This document shows, one piece after another, positions 11,117-18,942 of a stretch of DNA of 62,154 bases (its first letter is position 1; every line of letters starts with the position of its first letter). Source of the DNA: JBOGDS01 sp050743075 (GTDB taxonomy: Bacteria; Actinomycetota; Actinomycetes; Jiangellales; Jiangellaceae); the NCBI GenBank assembly GCA_050743075.1, contig JBOGDS010000010.1, positions 1 to 62,154 on the forward strand, in the 5' to 3' direction. The notes below the pieces were generated by a model, which saw only the letters and a program-made list of their open reading frames with translations, was not told the origin of the DNA and searched no databases. The position numbers were made by a program, and so were the translations under genes.

Positions 11117-11437
11117 TCAGTGCGCGGCGTCGTACTTCGCCAGGATATCGGCCGGAACCCGGCCGCGGTCGGAGACCTTCAGGCCCTGGTCGCGCGCCCA
11201 CAGCCGGATCGCCTGCGTGTCGGTGCCACGCCCACCGGCGCGCCCCCGCCCGCGGCCACGACGGCTCACGCGCCGACCGGAGCCGACATACGGCGCGAGG
11301 GTGTCGCGAAGCTTCGCCGCATTCTTCCTGGACAGATCGAGCTCATAGGAGATGCCGTCGAGCGAGAAGCTCACGGTCTCCTCAGCGGTGCCTCCGTCGA
11401 TGTCGTCGACGAGAATGACCTGGACCTTCTGGGCCAT
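11117..11437 (-). CDS. lsr2: Lsr2 nucleoid-associated protein
   Basis: This 106-residue protein is typical Lsr2. The N-terminal dimerisation domain MAQKVQVILVDDIDGGTAEE is followed by a linker rich in Gly and Arg (GRGRGRAGGRG) and the C-terminal DNA-binding domain, which normally carries an RGR AT-hook-like motif (SDRGRVPADI here). Lsr2 binds AT-rich DNA, bridges it and silences foreign genes, which is relevant next to so many accessory genes. GAAGGA lies seven bases before the ATG. It stands alone between lysS/GNAT and a convergent SDR gene. Confidence 0.95.
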   Translation of the reverse strand: MAQKVQVILVDDIDGGTAEETVSFSLDGISYELDLSRKNAAKLRDTLAPYVGSGRRVSRRGRGRGRAGGRGTDTQAIRLWARDQGLKVSDRGRVPADILAKYDAAH

Positions 11438-11532
11438 CGTGCGTTCCTTCCCGGGTGCGCGATGCAGGTGAAGAGTACGGCGGCTACATTACTACGCCGC
11501 GCGACGGAAAGCGCAATGTGGCTATGCTGTCG

Positions 11533-12045
11533 TCACAATCGCAGCAGCATACGGGTGTTGCCCAGCGTGTTCGGCTTCACTCGGTCGAGATCGAGGAACT
11601 CCGCGACACCTTCGTCATAACTGCGCAGGAGCTGTGCATACACGTCAGGCTCGACCGGTGTGCCTTCCACGGCCGAGAACCCATTGCGGGCGAAGAACTC
11701 GACCTCGAACGTAAGACAGAACACTCGCGAGACGCCGAGCTCGCGGGCAGCGTCCAGGAGCCTGCTGAGCAGGGCATTTCCCACGCCTTGACCCGTCCAG
11801 GCCGGATCAGTCGCCAGCGTGCGAATCTCGGCCAGGTCCTCCCAGATGACGTGGAGTGCGCCGCACCCGATCACCGCGTCGCTGTGCCGGTCCTGCGCCA
11901 CCCAGAATTCCTGGACGTCCTCGTAAAGTGTGACGGTCTCCTTCGACAGCAGAATGCGTTTGGCCGTGTAGGTGTCGACCAACCGGCGGATCTCACTGAC
12001 ATCGGCCGTGCGCGCGCGCCGCACGTCGAAGGCGTCGGCACTCAT
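11533..12045 (-). CDS. GNAT acetyltransferase, amino-acid N-acetyltransferase-like
   Basis: The 170-residue product MSADAFDVRRARTADVSEI has a GNAT fold with the acetyl-CoA loop in TDPAWTGQGVGNALLSRLL (Q-x-x-G-x-A/G type) and the FFARNGF strand near the end. It resembles the short ArgA-like enzymes of actinobacteria, which acetylate glutamate at the first step of arginine synthesis. Its ATG overlaps the lysS stop (ATGA), so it is the second gene of a lysS operon. The substrate is inferred from family resemblance. Confidence 0.8.
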   Translation of the reverse strand: MSADAFDVRRARTADVSEIRRLVDTYTAKRILLSKETVTLYEDVQEFWVAQDRHSDAVIGCGALHVIWEDLAEIRTLATDPAWTGQGVGNALLSRLLDAARELGVSRVFCLTFEVEFFARNGFSAVEGTPVEPDVYAQLLRSYDEGVAEFLDLDRVKPNTLGNTRMLLRL

Positions 12046-13538
12046 TCTGGCTTGACCAGCGGGAACAGGATGGTCTCCCGAATCCCGGTGCCCGTCAGCA
12101 GCATGATCAGCCGGTCGACGCCCATGCCCATCCCACCAGTTGGCGGCATTCCGTACTCGAGCGCACGCAGGAAGTCCTCGTCGAGCTGCATTGCCTCGGG
12201 GTCGCCGTTGGCGGCCAACAGCGATTGCGCGATCAGGCGTTCGCGCTGGATGACCGGGTCGACCAGCTCCGAATAGGCCACCCCGAGCTCGACGCCGGCG
12301 ACGACCAGGTCCCACGACTCGGTGAGCCTGGGGTCGTCGCGGTGCGGGCGCGCCAGCGGACGGACCGACTCGGGGTAGTCGCAGACGAACGTCGGCGCCA
12401 GCAGCGTGTGCTCGACCAGCTTTTCGTGCATTTCGAGCAGGATCTGCCCGCCGTCCCAGCCGGGCTCGACATGGACGTCGTGCTTGGCGGCCAGCTCGAG
12501 CAGCAGCTCCGCGGGCGTGTCGACGGTGACGTCGGTACCCACCGCATCCGACACGGCGTCGTGCACGGTCACCCGGGCCCACGGCGCCTCGAGGTCGATC
12601 TCGCCCCCCCTCCCGTCCGGGATCACGGTCCGCCCGGCGGAGCGCGCGGCGTCGAGCACGAGCCCGCGGGTCAACGTCGCCATCGTGTCGTCGTCGCCGT
12701 ACGCCTCATACGCCTCCAGCATCGTGAACTCGGCGCTGTGGGTGGAGTCGATGCCCTCGTTGCGGAAGATCCGGCCGACCTCGTACACCTTGTCGATCCC
12801 ACCGACGACTGCACGCTTGAGGTGCAGCTCCAAGGCGATCCGCAGCGTCACCGGCAGGTCGAACGCGTTGAGGTGGGTGTGGAAGGGACGGGCCGCCGCA
12901 CCGCCGTGAACCAGTTGCAGGACGGGAGTCTCGACCTCGACGTACCCGAAGCGGTGCAGCGTCTCGCGGAGCGAGCGGACGACCGCCGCCCGGACACGCA
13001 CCATCTCCCGTGCGGCAGGGTTGACGATCAGGTCGGCGTAGCGCTGGCGGGTCCGAGTCTCGTCACCGAGCGCTTTGTGGGCCACCGGCAGCGGTCGCAG
13101 CGCCTTGGAGACGATCGTCCACCGGTGGGTCATGACCGACAGCTCGCCGCGCCGGCTCGACACGACCTCACCCTCGATGCCGACGTGGTCGCCGATGTCG
13201 ACCAGGTGCTTCCACTCCCGCAGCGACTGCTCGCCGATCCGGTCGAGCGAGAGCATGGCCTGCAGTTCGGTGCCGTCGCCCGCACGCAACCTGGCGAAGC
13301 AGAGCTTTCCGGTGTTGCGCAGGAAGATCACCCTGCCCGCGATCGCAACGGTCTTCCCGGTTGCTGCGCCCGCCTCGAGGTCGGGGTAGGCAGTGCGTAG
13401 CTCCGCAAGCGTGTGCGTGCGGGAGAAGCCGCGCACGTACGGCGGCGTGCCGCGGGCGAGCAGCTCGCGGCGCTTCTCCTGGCGCACCCGCATCTGCTCG
13501 GGCAGGTCTTCCTCGGGCGCGCTCGACCGGTCGCTCAT
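12042..13538 (-). CDS. lysS: Lysyl-tRNA synthetase, class II
   Basis: This 498-residue enzyme starts MSDRSSAPEEDLPEQMRVRQ. The OB-fold anticodon-binding domain occupies roughly residues 55-160 (KTVAIAGRVIFLRNTGKLCF). The catalytic core follows, with motif 2 around FRNEGIDSTHSAEFTMLE and motif 3 GMGVDRLIMLLTG at the C terminus. It charges tRNA-Lys. The long upstream extension in this frame overlaps other genes and was rejected in favour of ATG 13538. The product is intact and belongs to the core block. Confidence 0.95.
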   Translation of the reverse strand: MSDRSSAPEEDLPEQMRVRQEKRRELLARGTPPYVRGFSRTHTLAELRTAYPDLEAGAATGKTVAIAGRVIFLRNTGKLCFARLRAGDGTELQAMLSLDRIGEQSLREWKHLVDIGDHVGIEGEVVSSRRGELSVMTHRWTIVSKALRPLPVAHKALGDETRTRQRYADLIVNPAAREMVRVRAAVVRSLRETLHRFGYVEVETPVLQLVHGGAAARPFHTHLNAFDLPVTLRIALELHLKRAVVGGIDKVYEVGRIFRNEGIDSTHSAEFTMLEAYEAYGDDDTMATLTRGLVLDAARSAGRTVIPDGRGGEIDLEAPWARVTVHDAVSDAVGTDVTVDTPAELLLELAAKHDVHVEPGWDGGQILLEMHEKLVEHTLLAPTFVCDYPESVRPLARPHRDDPRLTESWDLVVAGVELGVAYSELVDPVIQRERLIAQSLLAANGDPEAMQLDEDFLRALEYGMPPTGGMGMGVDRLIMLLTGTGIRETILFPLVKPE

Positions 13539-13613
13539 GACCGACAAGGGTAGGGCGATCCGTTGCCTCCGCGGCGTCGCGGTGCGACAGTCGAGACCAC
13601 GGAGGTGAGGTCG

Positions 13614-13946
13614 ATGGGCGAGGTGCAGGTCGTCGATCGCGGGTCCCGCGAGATCGTGGTGTTCCTCTCCGGCGACATCGGCGACCAGATGGCCGACTCG
13701 CTGCACGGGGCCGTCGACGAGGTCAGCCAGATGGAGGGTCTGGGCGGCCTGAGCCACGCCGTCGTCGACATGCACGGCGTGACGGAGCTCGGCCCGTCCG
13801 GCGTGGCGTTCCTGCGCGAGCTGGCCGAACGTGGCCGCCATCGGGGTTTCGAGGTCTCGTTCTCGGCGATGAGCGGTCCGGCTCACCGTGCGGTCGAGGC
13901 TGCCGGCTGGCCGTTCATCGAGGCGAGCCCGCCGCCGCCCGCGTAG
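13614..13946 (+). CDS. STAS-domain protein
   Basis: This 110-residue protein (MGEVQVVDRGSREIVVFLSG) has the STAS fold of anti-sigma-factor antagonists: HAVVDMHGVTELGPSGVAFLREL carries the Ser at the position phosphorylated in SpoIIAA-like proteins, followed by FEVSFSAMSGPAHRAVEAAG. Such proteins bind and release anti-sigma kinases. GGAGGTGAGG sits just upstream of the ATG. It is divergent from lysS. No kinase or phosphatase partner is nearby, so its pathway is unknown. Confidence 0.75.
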   Translation: MGEVQVVDRGSREIVVFLSGDIGDQMADSLHGAVDEVSQMEGLGGLSHAVVDMHGVTELGPSGVAFLRELAERGRHRGFEVSFSAMSGPAHRAVEAAGWPFIEASPPPPA

Positions 13947-13993
13947 GGCGTCCGCGGCGCTAGGGTCATCGTCTCCCGCCGTCCCGAGGAGGC

Positions 13994-15126
13994 ATGACCG
14001 TGCCGCAGTTCGACCTGCCCTTGGCCGACCTAGAGCATTACCTCCCGCAGCTCGACGTCCCCGACGACTTCGATGCGTTCTGGGCCCAGACCGTCCAGCT
14101 CGCACAGACGTCAGACCTGGCGCCCGCGTTCGCACCGACCGAGCATCTGCTCGAGACCGTCGACGTGCTCGACGCGCGGTTCTCCGGATGGGCGGGCGAA
14201 CGCGTCGCGGCCTGGCTGTACCTGCCACGGCACCGTCCAGCTCGCACAGACGTCAGACCTGGCGCCCGCGTTCGCACCGACCGAGCATCTGCTCGAGACC
14301 GTCGACGTGCTCGACGCGCGGTTCTCCGGATGGGCGGGCGAACGCGTCGCGGCCTGGCTGTACCTGCCACGGCATCGAACCGGACCGTTGCCGGCGGTGG
14401 TCGAGCTGATCGGGTATGGGGGCGGCCGCAGCCTGCCGTACGACAAGGAGAACCTCCTCTTCAGCGCAGCCGGCTATGCGCACCTCGTCGTCGACACTCG
14501 GGGGCAGGGGTCCGCGGGCAGCCCGGGGAGTCACGCCCGATCCCGACCCGGTGCCGACGACGGGCCAGCACCCCGGCTTCCTGACCCGCGGCGTCATGGA
14601 CCCTCGCACCTACTACTACCGCCGCCTGATGGCCGACGCCGTTCGAGCCGTCGAAGCTGTCCGCAGCCATCCCCTGGTCGACGGTGACCGGGTCGCCATC
14701 TGCGGACGCAGCCAGGGCGGCGGCCTGGCCCTTGCCGTGGCTGCGTTGGTTCCGGACGTGGCGGGGGTGATCGCCGACGTGCCGTTCCTGTGCCACTTCC
14801 GGCGCGCCGTCGCGATCACCGACGAACGGCCTTACTCGGAGCTGACGACCTACCTGAAGGTTCGCCGAGACGACGTCGAGCGGGTCTTCCGGACTCTCAG
14901 CTACTTCGACGGCATGAGCTTCGCTACCCGCGCCAGCGCACCGGCGCTCTTCGCCGTCGGCCTGACCGACGAGGTGTGCCCGCCTTCGACGGTTTACGCC
15001 GCGTACAACCACTACGCCTGGCCGAAGCAGATCCGGATCTGGCCGCACAACGGACACGAAGGCGGCGCCGTGTTCCAGCAGCGCGACAACCTCCTCTTCC
15101 TCCGCGACGTGCTCGCGCCCAGGTGA
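13994..15126 (+). pseudogene. Acetyl xylan esterase-like (AXE1) gene broken by a tandem duplication and a second frameshift
   Basis: The product VPQFDLPLADLEHYLPQLD, LIGYGGGRSLP, the nucleophile ICGRSQGGG and HNGHEGGAVFQQ define the AXE1/cephalosporin-C deacetylase family, which deacetylates sugars. The frame is lost because bases 14090-14231 are exactly repeated at 14232-14373, and 142 is not a multiple of 3. A second shift lies near 14518, between GSAGSPG and VTPDPDP. The start is either ATG 13994 or, more likely from the SD spacing, GTG 14000. Removing one repeat copy would restore the first frame. Confidence 0.85.
14090..14374 (+). repeat. Exact 142-bp direct tandem duplication
   Basis: Copy 1 spans 14090-14231 and copy 2 spans 14232-14373, plus one further shared base. 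I found no difference between the copies when reading them side by side, which implies a recent event. The unit starts ACCGTCCAGCTCGCACAG and ends CTGCCACGGC. Its length (47 codons plus one base) puts the gene out of frame. Confidence 0.95.
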
Positions 15127-15151
15127 GCTGGGCGCCCGTTGATCACGCAAA

Positions 15152-16093
15152 TCAGGCCAGGCCGGTGCGGAAGCCGTCGCGCCAGGTGGGGTACTTCGGT
15201 GTCCAGCCGAGCTCGCGTTTGGCCTTCGCGTTCGACGAGCCGCGCACAGTGGTCATCAGCGAGATCCCGTACTCGCCCAGCATCGGCCGCACGAGCCAAG
15301 CAGGCACGCGCATCGGCTGCTTCGCTCCGATCGCCTCGGCCAGGTAGGGCATCCAATGCGACACCGGAGCCGGCTCGTCGTCGACGATGTTGTAGATGCC
15401 GGGCGCGCCGCGTTCGATGGCGGCCAGCGTGGCGGTGGCGACGTCGTCGATGTGTACGAACGACCACACCCCTGTCCCACCGCCCACGATCGGGAACCTG
15501 CGCTTGCGGATCATCTCGACGATGTCGCCGCCTGAGGTCAGGCCCGTGCCCGGCCCGTAGAACGCGCCGTAGCGCAACACGACCCCGTCGAGTTCCGTCG
15601 CGCCCGCCGCGGTGGACTCCAGGTACCGGATTGCCTCCAGCGTCTCCCGCGACGGCGCCGTCGGGTTGGGGTCCAGCGGGTCGTCCTCGGTCTTGACCGG
15701 CCCTGCGGTGCGCTCGTTCGGCCATCCGGTGTAGCTCTGCGCGACGAACCGCTGCGCGCCGACCGCGCGTGCCGCGGCGAGCAGGTTGTCCAAACCCTCG
15801 GTGCGCAGCCTGTTGGTCAGGGCGAAGGTCTCGTCGAAGTGCCTGAGGTCGGCCGGACCCGACAGCGCACTGAGCTGGTGGACGACGACATCCGGCTCGG
15901 CCGAGGTCATGGCGCCCAGCACCGCCTCGGCGTCCAGCGCGTCGACCACGACCGGCTCCGCCCCCGCCGCCGCGAGCGCGTCCACCTTGTTCGCTCTTCT
16001 CGTGGTCCCGACGACGTCGTGGCCAGCCTCGACCAGCATCGGAATCAGCGCCTGGCCGACGACACCTGTCGCTCCTGCCAGAAAGATCCGCAT
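15152..16093 (-). CDS. NAD-dependent epimerase/dehydratase family protein
   Basis: This 313-residue extended SDR protein starts MRIFLAGATGVVGQALIPML with the GxxGxxG cofactor site. It has a VVVHQLSAL segment and FVAQSYTGWPNERTAG in the active-site region, where the YxxxK is not obvious, and ends with a long substrate domain. AAAGGAG lies just upstream of ATG 16093. The gene is divergent from an ECF41 sigma gene and has an exact ECF41 promoter upstream. ECF41 sigma factors typically control a neighbouring carboxymuconolactone decarboxylase, oxidoreductase or epimerase, so this is the expected target. Confidence 0.85.
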   Translation of the reverse strand: MRIFLAGATGVVGQALIPMLVEAGHDVVGTTRRANKVDALAAAGAEPVVVDALDAEAVLGAMTSAEPDVVVHQLSALSGPADLRHFDETFALTNRLRTEGLDNLLAAARAVGAQRFVAQSYTGWPNERTAGPVKTEDDPLDPNPTAPSRETLEAIRYLESTAAGATELDGVVLRYGAFYGPGTGLTSGGDIVEMIRKRRFPIVGGGTGVWSFVHIDDVATATLAAIERGAPGIYNIVDDEPAPVSHWMPYLAEAIGAKQPMRVPAWLVRPMLGEYGISLMTTVRGSSNAKAKRELGWTPKYPTWRDGFRTGLA

Positions 16094-16118
16094 CACATAC
16101 TCCTTTCGTCACCCCCAC

Positions 16119-16145
16119 GACGAGGTAGCCGCACGCGCTGTGACA
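16119..16145 (-). promoter_or_regulatory. ECF41-type promoter of the epimerase gene
   Basis: On the minus strand the sequence is TGTCACA (16145-16139), then 16 bases, then CGTC (16122-16119). This matches the published ECF41 promoter consensus (TGTCACA, 16-base spacer, CGTC). It reads toward ATG 16093, whose codon starts 26 bases beyond the CGTC. Confidence 0.85.
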
Positions 16146-16153
16146 ATCGGGTG

Positions 16154-17083
16154 GTGACGAACCTCGCGACGGCGAGACCCGACGAGCTGCGCTCGTTGAT
16201 GTTCTCGATCGCCTACCGCATGCTCGGTAGCGTCACCGAGGCGGAGGACGTCGTCCAGGACGCGTTCGTCCGGCTGCACGGAACGGCAGCCGACGACATC
16301 GAGTCGCTCGACGCGTACGCGACGACGGTCACGACCCGGCTCGCCATCGACCACCTGCGATCGGCCCGCGTGCGACGGGAGACGTACGTCGGCTCGTGGC
16401 TGCCCGAACCGCTGCTGACGTCGCCCGACGGCCCCGCCGAGCGCGCCGAGATGGCCGACTCGCTGTCGATGGCGTTCCTGGTCCTGCTGGAGTCGTTGTC
16501 GCCAGTCGAGCGAGCGGTGTTCTTGTTACGCGAGGTCTTCGGTTACGGCTACGACGAGATCGCCCGAATCGTCGCCAAGTCCGAGCAGAACTGCCGGCAG
16601 ATCTTCGCCCGGGCTCGGGGCCGCGTAGCGGAACGTCGCCCGCGCTTCGAGGCCTCGCGGGACAAGCGGGACGAGCTCGCCCGCCGGTTCTTCGCGGCGT
16701 GCGAGGACGGTGACATGGCCACCCTGGAGGAGCTCCTCGCGGAGGACGCCGTGTTCTACGGTGACGGCGGCGGCAAGGCGCCTGCGATCAGCAGACCGAT
16801 CACGGGTCGGGTCCCCGTGGGACGGTTCGTGCTCGGGCTGTTCCGTCAGGCGGCTCCGCTGGCCTTGCGGGTGGAGCCGGTGGAGGTCAACGGCCAGCCC
16901 GGCGTTCGCGTCGTCGACGGCGACGAACGGCTGCTGTGCGTCCTCGCCCTCGACATCGCCGACGGACGGGTGCGGGCGCTGCGCAACGTACTGAACCCGG
17001 ACAAGCTCCGGCACCTCGGACCGGTCGGCAACATCGGCCTCCTCCTCTCCGCCGGTGGACGTCGCGCCGACCGTCCCGACTAG
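16154..17083 (+). CDS. ECF41-type RNA polymerase sigma factor
   Basis: This product of about 309 residues has region 2 (LRSLMFSIAYRMLGSVTEAED, VVQDAFVRLHG) and region 4 (LESLSPVERAVFLLREVFGYGYDEIARIVAKS). A C-terminal SnoaL-like domain of about 120 residues then begins at RRFFAACEDGDMATLEELLAED and ends with NVLNPDKL. This C-terminal extension modulates activity in ECF41 sigma factors, in place of a separate anti-sigma factor. The start is GTG 16154 (or 16151); no good SD is visible, so leaderless initiation is possible. The divergent epimerase gene carries a matching promoter. Confidence 0.9.
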   Translation: MTNLATARPDELRSLMFSIAYRMLGSVTEAEDVVQDAFVRLHGTAADDIESLDAYATTVTTRLAIDHLRSARVRRETYVGSWLPEPLLTSPDGPAERAEMADSLSMAFLVLLESLSPVERAVFLLREVFGYGYDEIARIVAKSEQNCRQIFARARGRVAERRPRFEASRDKRDELARRFFAACEDGDMATLEELLAEDAVFYGDGGGKAPAISRPITGRVPVGRFVLGLFRQAAPLALRVEPVEVNGQPGVRVVDGDERLLCVLALDIADGRVRALRNVLNPDKLRHLGPVGNIGLLLSAGGRRADRPD

Positions 17084-17097
17084 GTGCGTCCCCTCGA

Positions 17098-17187
17098 CAT
17101 GGCACGCCGAACTGTCGTGCATGGCACGCTGAACTGTCGTTCTCGCGAGTGTTATGGCCGCTTTGTGGAGCAGTTCAGCGTGCCATG
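17098..17187. repeat. Palindrome, family 2, copy A, with an extra half-arm
   Basis: A 17-base arm CATGGCACGCTGAACTG (17120-17136) pairs perfectly with 17171-17187 across a 34-base loop. A near-identical half-arm, CATGGCACGCCGAACTG, lies 22 bases earlier at 17098-17114. The loop contains GTTATGGCCGC (17151-17161). It sits between the convergent sigma and coaX genes. A relative with compensatory stem changes lies at 43000-43091. Confidence 0.85.
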
Positions 17188-17272
17188 TCGCTCGGGGAGC
17201 GCCGGCCGCAGCCGTCGACGCGCCGGATCCACCGAGCAGCGCCACCCCCGTCATCAGCGGATCGAACCGAGA

Positions 17273-18052
17273 CTATGTCGGCTCGACGTTGCGGTCGTAG
17301 ACAAGACGCAGTCCGATCAGGGTGAGCCACGGCTCGTGGTGGTCGATCGTCGTGGACTCCTCGAGCACGAGCGACGCCAGCCCACCGGTCGCAATCACCG
17401 TGACCTCGGACAGCGGCATCCCCAGCTCGGCCGCCATCCGGGTGACGATCCCGTCGACCTGGCCGGAGAAGCCGAACACCGCACCGGACTGGAGCGCCTC
17501 CACGGTGTTCTTCGCGATCACCGACCGAGGTCGCAGCAGCTCGACCCGGCGCAGCTGCGCGCCGGCGTCGCCCAGCGCGTCGAGCGAGACACCGATGCCG
17601 GGCGCGATGGCACCGCCGACGTACTCCCCTGCGGCCGACACGACGTCGAACGTCGTCGCGGTCCCGAAGTCGACCACGATGCTCGGCCCGCCGTAGAGGT
17701 GCTTCGCGGCCAGCGCGTTCACGATCCGGTCGGTCCCGACCTCGCGCGGGTTGTCCATCAGCACCGGCACACCCGTCCGTACGCCAGGCTCGACCAGCAC
17801 CGAAGGCACGTCGGCGAAGTAGCGGGCCACCATCTCGCGCATCTCGTGCAGCACGGCGGGCACTGTCGAGCAGATCGCGATGCCGGTGATTTCACCGTCC
17901 TTGCCGTCGGCGAGCAGGCCTCGCAACACCGCCATGAACTCGTCGGCAGGCCGCCGCGCGTCGGTGGCGACCCGCCAGTGCTCGACGACCTCTTCACCGT
18001 CGAGCAGGCCCAGCACCGTCTGGGTGTTGCCGACGTCGATGGCGAGCAGCAT
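17273..18052 (-). CDS. coaX: Type III pantothenate kinase
   Basis: This 259-residue ASKHA-fold kinase has MLLAIDVGNTQTVLGLL (phosphate 1), MDNPREVGTDRIVNALAAK (pantothenate site) and VVDFGTATTFDVV (phosphate 2). It phosphorylates pantothenate to 4'-phosphopantothenate, the first committed step of CoA synthesis, and is cytosolic. It follows nadC by two bases, so it is part of the nadB-nadC-coaX transcription unit; panC and panD are nearby. Confidence 0.95.
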   Translation of the reverse strand: MLLAIDVGNTQTVLGLLDGEEVVEHWRVATDARRPADEFMAVLRGLLADGKDGEITGIAICSTVPAVLHEMREMVARYFADVPSVLVEPGVRTGVPVLMDNPREVGTDRIVNALAAKHLYGGPSIVVDFGTATTFDVVSAAGEYVGGAIAPGIGVSLDALGDAGAQLRRVELLRPRSVIAKNTVEALQSGAVFGFSGQVDGIVTRMAAELGMPLSEVTVIATGGLASLVLEESTTIDHHEPWLTLIGLRLVYDRNVEPT

Positions 18053-18054
18053 CG

Positions 18055-18942
18055 TCAGCCGACCTCACGCAGGTCGAGCGCGATGTCCAACACCGGCGCC
18101 GAATGGGTGATCTCGCCGACGGCCAGGTAGTCCACACCGGTCTCACCGAAGGACCGTGCGGCGTAGAACGTCAACCCACCGCTGACCTCCAACCTGGCCC
18201 GCCCGTCGACGGCCTCGACCGCGCGGGCCACATCGGGCGGGGTGAAGTTGTCGAGGAGGATCAGGTCGGCGCCCGCGTCAGCCGCCTCGACGGCACCCTC
18301 CACGCTGTCGACCTCGACCTCCACGGGCACATCCGGAAAGGCCTCCGTGACGGCCTTGTAGGCGGCCGCGATCCCACCGGCCGCCACCACATGGTTGTCC
18401 TTGATCAGCGCGGCGTCGGACAACGACATCCGGTGGTTCTCACCGCCACCGCACCGGACGGCGTACTTCTCCAGCCCTCGCAGGAGCGGCGTCGTCTTGC
18501 GGGTGTCCCGGACGACCGCACCCGTGTCGGCGAGGGCATCTGCCCAGCGCCGGGTCGCCGTCGCGATCCCGGAGAGGCGGCGCAGCAGGTTCAGCGCCGT
18601 GCGTTCGGCGAGCAGCAGCCTGCGGGTCGGGCCGGTCACGGTCATCAGCACGGTCCCGCCGCGCACCGCAGTCCCGTCGGAGATCGGCCGCTCGACGTCG
18701 ATGTCGTCGCCTGCCGCGCAGACGAAGACGGCCTCTGCCACGGCCAGCCCGGCCACGACGCCGGCGGCGCGCGTCACGACGTCGCCGGCAGCATGGTGGT
18801 CAGCGGGCACGGTGGCCTCGCTGGTGACGTCGACACCGCCGGCCAGGTCCTCTTCCAGGGCGGCGCGGACCAGGTCCTCGACGTAGGCGGGATCGATGCC
18901 GGCGTCACCCAAGCTCACAGCCAGGTGGTCGGGCAGGGTCAC
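18055..18942 (-). CDS. nadC: Nicotinate-nucleotide pyrophosphorylase (quinolinate PRTase)
   Basis: This 295-residue enzyme converts quinolinate and PRPP to nicotinate mononucleotide. Family motifs are clear: ERTALNLLRRLSGIAT, VRDTRKTTPLLRGLEKYAV, CGGGENHRMSLSDAALIKDN and VEVEVDSVEGA, then ADLILLDNF. The GTG at 18942 overlaps the nadB stop (GTGA), which indicates translational coupling; a longer upstream extension was rejected. It acts directly after NadB and NadA; nadA is not in this window. Confidence 0.95.
   Translation of the reverse strand: MTLPDHLAVSLGDAGIDPAYVEDLVRAALEEDLAGGVDVTSEATVPADHHAAGDVVTRAAGVVAGLAVAEAVFVCAAGDDIDVERPISDGTAVRGGTVLMTVTGPTRRLLLAERTALNLLRRLSGIATATRRWADALADTGAVVRDTRKTTPLLRGLEKYAVRCGGGENHRMSLSDAALIKDNHVVAAGGIAAAYKAVTEAFPDVPVEVEVDSVEGAVEAADAGADLILLDNFTPPDVARAVEAVDGRARLEVSGGLTFYAARSFGETGVDYLAVGEITHSAPVLDIALDLREVG

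Noticed and set aside
12225..13400. Long plus-strand frames antisense to lysS
   Set aside because: They are shadows of the lysS codons; the product is rich in Val, Asp and Arg without a fold-like pattern.
12042..14228. A longer lysS starting at 14228
   Set aside because: The extra 230 codons cover the STAS gene and the duplication on the other strand; the LysS family starts near 13538.
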